Below are positions 34,752 through 42,007 of a DNA stretch of 64,000 nucleotides, piece by piece. The first letter of the stretch is position 1, and the number at the start of each line of letters is the position of its first letter. The notes beneath the pieces are model-generated. The model was not told where the DNA came from and did no database searches. It saw only the letters and a list, made by a program, of their open reading frames with translations. Both the position numbers and the translations under genes were made by a program. Origin of the DNA: Nostoc sp. ATCC 53789 (GTDB lineage Bacteria; Cyanobacteriota; Cyanobacteriia; Cyanobacteriales; Nostocaceae). The stretch lies in assembly GCF_009873495.1 (NCBI RefSeq), contig NZ_CP046706.1, positions 1 through 64,000 of the forward strand. The letters are read 5' to 3'.

Positions 34752-37676
34752 ATGTCTGACTCAACTTCTAAACGCCCTGCTGTATTTATTGAAAAAATGA
34801 TGCCTGTACAGGTATTAAACGAGCAAGTTAATTTTGAACACGGGGGAAATCCATTTAAAGGATTACATCGCTGGTATTCGCGTAAGCCATTATCTTTTAG
34901 TCGTGCCAGTGTGTTGGCTTCATTATTACCAGCAGATATCACAATGCAAGAGTTTGAATATTTGCTGGGGTTAGTACCGGGGAAGGAGGTAAAGCTATAT
35001 AAAACGCCGCCTAATTCTGTGCAAATTAAGAAGGTGCAGGATTATTGTGAGAAGGTTTGGGGAACTCGCACACCGACTGTTTTAGATGCTTTTGCAGGTG
35101 GTGGAAGTATACCTTTTGAGGCGGCGAGATATGGGTTAAATGTGCTGGCTTCTGATTTAAATCCTGTGGCGGTGGTGACGATGAAGGCGGCGATGGAATA
35201 TCCGCTAAAGTTTGGCCCAGATTTGCAGCAGGATATTGATAAATGGGTGAAGTGGGTAGGCGATGAAGCCCAGAAAAGGTTAGCTGAATTTTTCCCTTCT
35301 TTACCTGGGGAAACTGTGCAGAATTATTTATGGGTGCATACTGTTGTTTGTCCGAGTTGTGAGTCTGTTGTTCCGTTGAGTCCGAATTGGTGGTTATATA
35401 AACGCCCGGAAAAGCAGAATTTACATAAATGGTGCGCTATCAAGCCAATTCCTAATCCTGAAAATAAGCGGGTTGATTTTGAATTGGTTAGGGGCAGGAA
35501 GGGGAAGGGAACAACAATTGAAACTGCTGATGGAGAATACGATCCAGATACTAAAATCACTATTAGTAGAGGTGTAGGCAGATGCCCTAATTGTGGAAAT
35601 GTAATTGATAATCAAATTATTATGCAAGCTGCTAAAAATAAGCAGATGAGTTGTAAATTATATGCAATTGCTTCTAAAACAGGACAGGGAAGCCTATCCC
35701 TTAGAATCCCAACAGAATTAGATAATGATGGTGTTAATAAAGCAGAAGCGTTTTTCAAAGCTCATTTATATAATTGGCAACAAAAAAATGTTTTACCTGA
35801 CGAGGTAATACCAGAAGGAAAAGATTTTGATGAACAAATAAGAATATTTTGTCCAAATTGGATAGATATGTTTAATCAGCGCCAGCTTTTGACACTGGTA
35901 ACTTATGTAGAACTTATCAATGAAGCAAAGGAACTGATTCAAGCGGAATATTCTTTAGAGAGAGCGCTAGGAATTATTACTTATTTAGCTTTAGTTTTAG
36001 ATCGTTGTATTGATGCAAATTGTAGATTATGTATTTGGGATGCATCGAGAGTCAGTTCAAAAAAAGCATCTACACAACATTCATTAAATTTGATGTGGAA
36101 TTATCCAGAAATTAATGGTGCAGGTGATTTGTGGAATTTATGTGTAGATATGTTTGCCTCTGATTATAAAAATCTTTGCTCATTACTTGGAACTAAATTC
36201 GGTACAGTAGAAAACGTAGGGATTGAAATACACGAGCCAAAATTCATTCAAATTAATTCAGCATCAGCCGATAATTTAACTCACATCCCCGATAAATCCG
36301 TAGATGCAGTCATCACCGACCCACCTTACTACGCCACAATTCAATACGCTGAACTCTCAGATTTTTTCTACGTGTGGCTAAAACGCACCCTCGGCGACAT
36401 CTTCCCCGAATTATTCTACCTAGAACTCACCGACAAAGAACGCGAAGCCGTCGCCAACCCTTCACGCTTTAAAGGGATGGGTAGACCTGCTACTGATACC
36501 ACTGAAGCAATTACACCTGAAAAACTCGCCAACCAAGACTATGAAGCAAAAATGGCGATGGCGTTTGCCGAATATCACCGCGTCCTCCGCGACGACGGCG
36601 TGATGACAGTACAATTCAACCACAAAGACTCAGGCGCGTGGGATGTCTTAGCCAAATCCCTGATCAATGCTGGTTTCGAGATCACCGCATCATGGGCTGT
36701 CAGTACCGAAAACCCACAAAACTTGCACCAAGCGCAGAAAAATGCAGTTTCCAGCACCGTGCTTTTAGTGTGCCGCAAACGTGACCCCAACGCTAAACAA
36801 GCTTGGTGGGATGATGTGCGTATCAAGGTGCGAAATATCGTCTTTAAAGAAGCACCAGAGCTAGAAAAATGTTTAACAGGAGATTCTCGTTCTGCACCTG
36901 ATAAAGTAGCAAATCCCTATCCTGCGGTCAATGAAGAAGAAGCAAAAGATAACACACGCCGCATTAAACCCCCTGGTATTAACTTGTGTTTAAGTGCTTT
37001 TGGTTGTGCTTTGAGAGAGTTTACTAAATACAGTTCCGTCCTCGACAGTGCAGGTAATCCAGTTGAACCCAAAGCAGCATTTGAAGAAGTACGCCAAGCA
37101 GTAGTCGAATACCGATTACAAAACTTATTAAAAGGTAAAGACTTCAACGGTATCGACCCTTTAACCCAATGGTACATCTTGGCATGGGATACCTTTGAAG
37201 CGCGAGAATTCCCCTTCGATGAAGCCAGACAACTGGCTTTAGCAGTCGGTGGTTTTGATGTTTCCGATTTAGTCAAAAAACACAAACTACTCGATTCTGG
37301 AAGCGGTTACTGTAAATTACTCACCCCGCAACAACGCTTGAAAAAACGCGCCTTCTCCGTCACCGATACTGAATTTTCTGCCAGATATTTGGTTGATGGA
37401 CTCCATGCCATTATCGCTCTTTACCAAGAGGAAGAAAATACAGAACCAGTCCGCAGATTTATGAAAAATACAGGCTTAGTTAGCAACGATTTATTTATGC
37501 GGACATTTGAAGTAGCGTTGAAAGTAATTCCGCGCATTGGTGATGAAAAGAAACGCCTGACTGAAGAAAAAGCCTTATTAGATTTGTGGTTGGCTATGGA
37601 TGAAATCAAAGCCAAAGTCTCTTATGTGCAACCTGAGATACCATTTAATGAAGGAGGACAATTGGATTTATTCTGA
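34752..37676 (+). CDS. DUF1156 adenine-specific DNA methyltransferase with Zn ribbons (COG1743-type)
   Basis: About 974 residues. The SAM-binding motif DAFAGGGSIPFEA is near 113 and the N6-adenine motif DPPY (AVITDPPYYA) near 522. CPSC near 199 and CPNCGN near 277 form a Zn ribbon. The N-terminal VFIEKMMPVQVLNEQ... ...RWYSRKPLSFSRA is the DUF1156 signature. It would modify host DNA, marking self. ATG 34752 is preferred over a four-codon extension from TTG 34740, because the duplicate at 33795 begins at the equivalent codon. Same direction as the DUF499 ATPase and PLD-SNF2 helicase; a PglX-like role is inferred. Confidence 0.93.
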   Translation: MSDSTSKRPAVFIEKMMPVQVLNEQVNFEHGGNPFKGLHRWYSRKPLSFSRASVLASLLPADITMQEFEYLLGLVPGKEVKLYKTPPNSVQIKKVQDYCEKVWGTRTPTVLDAFAGGGSIPFEAARYGLNVLASDLNPVAVVTMKAAMEYPLKFGPDLQQDIDKWVKWVGDEAQKRLAEFFPSLPGETVQNYLWVHTVVCPSCESVVPLSPNWWLYKRPEKQNLHKWCAIKPIPNPENKRVDFELVRGRKGKGTTIETADGEYDPDTKITISRGVGRCPNCGNVIDNQIIMQAAKNKQMSCKLYAIASKTGQGSLSLRIPTELDNDGVNKAEAFFKAHLYNWQQKNVLPDEVIPEGKDFDEQIRIFCPNWIDMFNQRQLLTLVTYVELINEAKELIQAEYSLERALGIITYLALVLDRCIDANCRLCIWDASRVSSKKASTQHSLNLMWNYPEINGAGDLWNLCVDMFASDYKNLCSLLGTKFGTVENVGIEIHEPKFIQINSASADNLTHIPDKSVDAVITDPPYYATIQYAELSDFFYVWLKRTLGDIFPELFYLELTDKEREAVANPSRFKGMGRPATDTTEAITPEKLANQDYEAKMAMAFAEYHRVLRDDGVMTVQFNHKDSGAWDVLAKSLINAGFEITASWAVSTENPQNLHQAQKNAVSSTVLLVCRKRDPNAKQAWWDDVRIKVRNIVFKEAPELEKCLTGDSRSAPDKVANPYPAVNEEEAKDNTRRIKPPGINLCLSAFGCALREFTKYSSVLDSAGNPVEPKAAFEEVRQAVVEYRLQNLLKGKDFNGIDPLTQWYILAWDTFEAREFPFDEARQLALAVGGFDVSDLVKKHKLLDSGSGYCKLLTPQQRLKKRAFSVTDTEFSARYLVDGLHAIIALYQEEENTEPVRRFMKNTGLVSNDLFMRTFEVALKVIPRIGDEKKRLTEEKALLDLWLAMDEIKAKVSYVQPEIPFNEGGQLDLF

Positions 37677-37711
37677 TAATTCCGAACCCGCCCAAACAAT
37701 AACTAATCAAT

Positions 37712-37896
37712 TAGAGTTTTTTTAAGGAAACTAAACCATTGTCTTGAAAATCTATTTCTGGATGATATCCTGCCATGAGAGAAGTTCCAAGTATTGGTTT
37801 ATAACCAGCAGATAAAACTGGAACTAATATCTCTATACCGTCCCATACAATTGTTGCCAAATGTATAGACAATAAAGCTTGACTACCGTATTTTAG
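37712..37896 (-). pseudogene. C-terminal remnant of a clan-AA (retropepsin-like) aspartic protease
   Basis: The minus strand encodes, after an in-frame stop, about 60 residues: GSQALLSIHLATIVWDGIEI, VPVLSAGYKPILGTSLMAGY, and an end DFQDNGLVSLKKL. The pattern hydrophobic-GT-hydrophobic-L-x-G-x-x-x-x-x-DF-x-x-x-G is the C-terminal lobe of small bacterial retropepsin-like proteins. The catalytic D-T/S-G half is missing. It lies convergent with the methylase gene. Confidence 0.5.
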
Positions 37897-37965
37897 TTAA
37901 AATTTAGATAAGAAGAGTGAAAAACGTTGTATTTATAGCAGAGCTACTACAAAAATTAAAAGCTT

Positions 37966-38313
37966 ATGACAAAAAGCAATATTAGGCAGCAAATTTTAGA
38001 ACAGTTGGAAACGTTACCCCCAGAACAGGTAAAAACTCTCCTGTTAACATGGCTGACTAGTTCATCAGGGGATTTAGAAGATTTTGAACAGTTAGTGACA
38101 AATCAAGCTATTCAAACCACAGAAGAATCATTTGAGTACGGTGAGATAGACGCAGCATTAAATTTTCAACCTCTTACTGAAGCCCAAATGGTTCAGCAAA
38201 GTCAATCCGCTCTCGAAGCGTACCGTAGCACAGGTTCAGGAGTGGCGCATGACCGTGTGCGCGAATGGGCAGACAGTTTAGGAACTGAACAAGAACGCCC
38301 ATGTCCCAGATAG
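37966..38313 (+). CDS. Antitoxin-like protein of a ParE/RelE toxin pair
   Basis: 115 residues. A helical dimerisation-like start (IRQQILEQLETLPPEQVKTLLLTWL), an acidic middle and a typical cyanobacterial tail, GVAHDRVREWADSLGTEQERPCPR. Its last 13 bases overlap the start of a ParE/RelE-type gene. As the toxin is frameshifted, this may now be an orphan antitoxin. Confidence 0.75.
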   Translation: MTKSNIRQQILEQLETLPPEQVKTLLLTWLTSSSGDLEDFEQLVTNQAIQTTEESFEYGEIDAALNFQPLTEAQMVQQSQSALEAYRSTGSGVAHDRVREWADSLGTEQERPCPR

Positions 38314-38592
38314 TTTGGACACAAAGTGCAATTGACGACTTAAATCGTCATTACGATTTTATCAAACTTAATAATCCTGATGCAGCAGCACAGGCAGTAC
38401 AAGCAATTGTCTCTTCAGGCGAGAGTTTACCAGCAGAATCCTCGTCGAGGCGCAATTGTAGATGAAATAGCAGGGCTACGAAAACTTTTAGTTTCTTTTG
38501 GTAAATACGGTTTTATAATTCACTACGTTATTCTTGAGGATGATGTTGTTATTTTACGTGTCTATCACGGGCGAGAAAATCGACCTCGTTAG
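38301..38592 (+). pseudogene. ParE/RelE-family toxin, frameshifted
   Basis: The first frame starts ATG 38301 (SQIVWTQSAIDDLNRHYDFI, then AAAQAVQAIVSSGESL) and stops after 53 codons. The second frame continues the same family as QQNPRRGAIVDEIAGLRKLL, FGKYGFIIHYVILEDDVVIL and RVYHGRENRPR. The change falls close to 38425-38440. Both halves are otherwise well conserved, so this is a recent single-frame disruption or a sequencing error. Confidence 0.8.
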
Positions 38593-38627
38593 TATTAATT
38601 TTCAAAGGATATAAACAACCGCATAAT

Positions 38628-41600
38628 ATGCCGAAAATTTTACGTGAATATCCCTGGAAAATTAGTTACACCAGCAACACCCACAACACCATCACTGATT
38701 TCTACATTCCTGCTTTGGAGTGTGCCATTCAATATGACCGGAAAGCAGGTTTTTTTAGCAGTGCCATTTTAAGTAAAGTTGCACGGGGTTTAGGTGCAAT
38801 GCTGCACAACAAAGGGCAAATACGGTTAATCATGGGTTGTCAGTTTAGCCCCCAAGATTTACAAGCAATTCAACAGGGATACGAACTACGAGACGCATTG
38901 CTATCTCGTCTAGACGCGGACTTAAAACCACCAGAAAGTTTTGCCCAACTCAAACACTTAGAAATTCTCAGTTGGTTGATTCAAAACCAGTATCTCGATA
39001 TTAAAATTGCTATTCCTCTCAAAGAAAATGGACTACCAGAAGATAGTACACAGCAACTAGACCCACAGCATATATTTCACGAAAAAGTTGGCATTTTTAC
39101 TGATAGCAAGGGCGAGAAATTAGCATTTAACGGTTCCAATAACGAATCTATCGGTGGCTGGGAGAGGAATGTAGAATCCTTTCACGTTTATTGTTCTTGG
39201 GAGGGAGGAAGGGAACTAGATAGAGTTGAAGAAGAAGTAGTGAGATTTGAGCAACTTTGGTATGACGTATCGCCTAACGTGCGAGTTTTTGAAGTTCCAG
39301 AAGCGGTACAGAAAAAGCTGTTGCGTTACGCAAAATCTACTAAACCTGATTGGAATGCTCAAGCTGAATTTGACTCTAGACCTCTAACAAAAATAGAATT
39401 AACTGAACCAGAAGCACAACCAGAACCGGAATTAAAACTAGACTCTTCAGCTATTTCTACAGAAGTAAGAGAAGAAGAACGATTGGCATTTACTCAACTT
39501 GCCAATATTCATGAACATCCCGGCTGCTTGGACTTTTGTTTAAAATCAATTCCCATTCACCCCTGGCCACACCAAATAAAAATCCTGCGTCGCGTTGCTC
39601 AAAATTTTCCCCAAAGTTTTCTCATCGCTGATGAAGTTGGTTTAGGTAAGACAATTGAAACTGGTTTAATTCTCCGTTATCTGCTGTTGTCCAAAAAAGT
39701 GAAGCGGGTACTGATTTTAGCACCTGCTAGCGTTCAACCCCAATGGCAAGAAGAACTACGGGAAAAATTTAATCTGCATTTTTGGAGTTACACATCTACA
39801 GAATTTAAAGACCCCTACAAGCGGGCTATCCCCGCAGCAGCTAATCCCTGGAATACTCAAGATTTAATCTTGGCTTCTTCTCATTTGGTGCGGAGAACTG
39901 ACAGAATGCAGCAGCTACTATCAGCAGAACCTTGGGATTTAGTAATCTTAGACGAAGCCCATCACGCACGCCGCAAAAGTCCCCAAGACCGCAAGGAAAC
40001 ACCCAATCGCTTGTTACAGTTAATGACACAGTTGAAGGAGAATACTAAATCCCTGATTCTTTTGTCAGCAACTCCCATGCAAATTGATGCCATAGAAGTT
40101 TTTGACTTGTTAAACCTGCTGGGATTGCAGGGGCATTGGAGTTATGGCGATAACTTCTGCTATTATTTCGCCTCGCTACAAGGTGCTGTCAAGCAGGAAG
40201 TAATTAATTTTTGGCAAGTCATGTCTAGCGATTATTTTCAGCGCGGCGGACAACCAAGTTCTAGATTAGAGCAGTTTTTGACCAAGAGCGATCGCATTCT
40301 TGCTTACAAAATGCAGGATACTTGGCAACGGGGAAAGAAAATCTCTAATCACAAACAACTATTGGCAGATGAGGACTTTATCGACACCTCACGCCAATAC
40401 TTGACAGTGAACACGCCCTTAAAAGACTTGATGTTCCGCCACACCCGCGACACTCTCCGACAATACTATAAAAGGGGACTGCTAGAGCGGGATATTCCTA
40501 CTAGAGTTGTGCAGGATAACGCTATTACGCTGGAACCACAACGGGAAGTACCGCTTTATGTAGCTGTCAGCAACTATGTACGCCACTTTTACCGACTGGC
40601 ACAAATAGATCAGCGTTCTTGTTTGGGTTTTTTGATGACCCTTTACCGCAAACGTTTGACCAGTTCATTTTATGCCATCAAGTCATCTCTGCAACGTCGT
40701 TTGGATTATTTGTTAACTCAACGGGGAAGCGTTTTAAGTGACGACGATTTAGTGGATGTGGATAATGAGGATGATGCAGTAATTGCTGGGCTGGAATCTT
40801 TCTTTGAACCAGTAGACCCCCAGGAAATTCAATATCTTGAAGAATTACTACGCCAATTTGAAAACACTGGGGAAGATAGTAAGCTTTCTCGCTTTATTCA
40901 GATTTTACGCCAAGAATTAACTGACCGAGAAAGTGCGATCGTTTTCACCCAGTACACAGATACGATGGATTATCTACGGGATACATTGAAGGAGTTGTAC
41001 GGTAGCCAAGTAGCTTGTTATTCAGGTCGTGGTGGGGAATTGTACCAGAATGGGGAGTGGTGCTTGGTTCCCAAGGAAGAAATTAAACGCCGATTTCGCC
41101 AAGATGAAATTAAAATTCTCCTCTGTACTGAATCTGCTTCTGAGGGGTTGAATTTACAAAATTGCGGCGTGTTGATTAATTATGATATGCCTTGGAATCC
41201 GATGCGGGTCGAACAGCGTATTGGCAGAATTGACCGCATTGGACAAAGGTATCCGACTGTGCGAATTCATAATTTTTACTATGATGGCACTGTAGAAGCA
41301 AAAGTTTATCGAAAATTGCGCGATCGCATAAACGCTTTTGCCACTGTTGTTGGTAATCTTCAGCCAATTCTAGCTCAAGTCCCTACCTTTATTGAACGGG
41401 CTGTTATGAGTGCTGATCCAGAAGAAGAGGATGTTTTAATGTCTCAATTCGATTCTGTATTAGACAGTCCACCACCTCGTTTAGCAATTGAAGAAATGGT
41501 AGCGATGGACTTAGACGCTGATTTAGCGGAAATTCAAAAACCAATCCCCTCTACTCCTTTTACGTCAGAAGCAATTGAGCAGTTATTCATATCTTCAGCA

Positions 41601-41792
41601 ATTTTAAAAGCTAGTGGTGTGCAGTTTGAGAGAAAGAGCGAACGTACTTGGCAACTGAATTACAAAGGGCAGAATTACACAGTTACTTTTTACCCTAGTG
41701 TTTTTGATGAAATGCCTTCACTACGTTTAATGAATTTTGGCGATCCCTTGTTTGAAGAACTTTTAACCTGTCAGCTTTCTTTCTTCGATTAG
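38628..41792 (+). CDS. PLD-like nuclease domain fused to SNF2/HepA-type helicase
   Basis: 1054 residues. The N-terminal phospholipase-D-like domain has one HxK...D motif, HEKVGIFTD near 150, followed by GSNNES. The SF2/SNF2 motor starts with DEVGLGKT near 333-340, then ILDEAHHARR near 441, LLSATPM near 480, FTQYTDTMDYL, ESASEGLNLQ and QRIGRIDRIGQ near 860. Helicases of this composition occur with DUF499 and DUF1156 in defence islands; here both lie upstream on the same strand. The motor would translocate on invading DNA and the PLD part could cleave it, a role that is inferred. Confidence 0.93.
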   Translation: MPKILREYPWKISYTSNTHNTITDFYIPALECAIQYDRKAGFFSSAILSKVARGLGAMLHNKGQIRLIMGCQFSPQDLQAIQQGYELRDALLSRLDADLKPPESFAQLKHLEILSWLIQNQYLDIKIAIPLKENGLPEDSTQQLDPQHIFHEKVGIFTDSKGEKLAFNGSNNESIGGWERNVESFHVYCSWEGGRELDRVEEEVVRFEQLWYDVSPNVRVFEVPEAVQKKLLRYAKSTKPDWNAQAEFDSRPLTKIELTEPEAQPEPELKLDSSAISTEVREEERLAFTQLANIHEHPGCLDFCLKSIPIHPWPHQIKILRRVAQNFPQSFLIADEVGLGKTIETGLILRYLLLSKKVKRVLILAPASVQPQWQEELREKFNLHFWSYTSTEFKDPYKRAIPAAANPWNTQDLILASSHLVRRTDRMQQLLSAEPWDLVILDEAHHARRKSPQDRKETPNRLLQLMTQLKENTKSLILLSATPMQIDAIEVFDLLNLLGLQGHWSYGDNFCYYFASLQGAVKQEVINFWQVMSSDYFQRGGQPSSRLEQFLTKSDRILAYKMQDTWQRGKKISNHKQLLADEDFIDTSRQYLTVNTPLKDLMFRHTRDTLRQYYKRGLLERDIPTRVVQDNAITLEPQREVPLYVAVSNYVRHFYRLAQIDQRSCLGFLMTLYRKRLTSSFYAIKSSLQRRLDYLLTQRGSVLSDDDLVDVDNEDDAVIAGLESFFEPVDPQEIQYLEELLRQFENTGEDSKLSRFIQILRQELTDRESAIVFTQYTDTMDYLRDTLKELYGSQVACYSGRGGELYQNGEWCLVPKEEIKRRFRQDEIKILLCTESASEGLNLQNCGVLINYDMPWNPMRVEQRIGRIDRIGQRYPTVRIHNFYYDGTVEAKVYRKLRDRINAFATVVGNLQPILAQVPTFIERAVMSADPEEEDVLMSQFDSVLDSPPPRLAIEEMVAMDLDADLAEIQKPIPSTPFTSEAIEQLFISSAILKASGVQFERKSERTWQLNYKGQNYTVTFYPSVFDEMPSLRLMNFGDPLFEELLTCQLSFFD

Positions 41793-41798
41793 AGCTTC

Positions 41799-41832
41799 CG
41801 CTGCTCTAGTCATGCCCCAGGGCAGTTTTTTT
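41799..41832 (+). terminator. Weak terminator-like hairpins after the helicase gene
   Basis: GCTTCCGCTGC and TGCCCCAGGGCA can form short stems; the latter ends in a seven-T run at 41826-41832, a few dozen bases after the stop codon. Stems are only four to five pairs, so this is tentative. Confidence 0.35.
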
Positions 41833-42007
41833 GTAGGTAGGCAAAATACAGTTTGTGCCCACTGCCAACAATCGAGTTACACATGCAGTGCGTTGTTTAC
41901 TCGCTGTAACCAGAATATTGCGTTACAGTCCGTAAAAGCGTTAACCTCAAGTGTAGCAAGCATAAACCCTGATCCTCAGTAAAATTCCTAGCACAGGCAT
42001 TTAAGCA

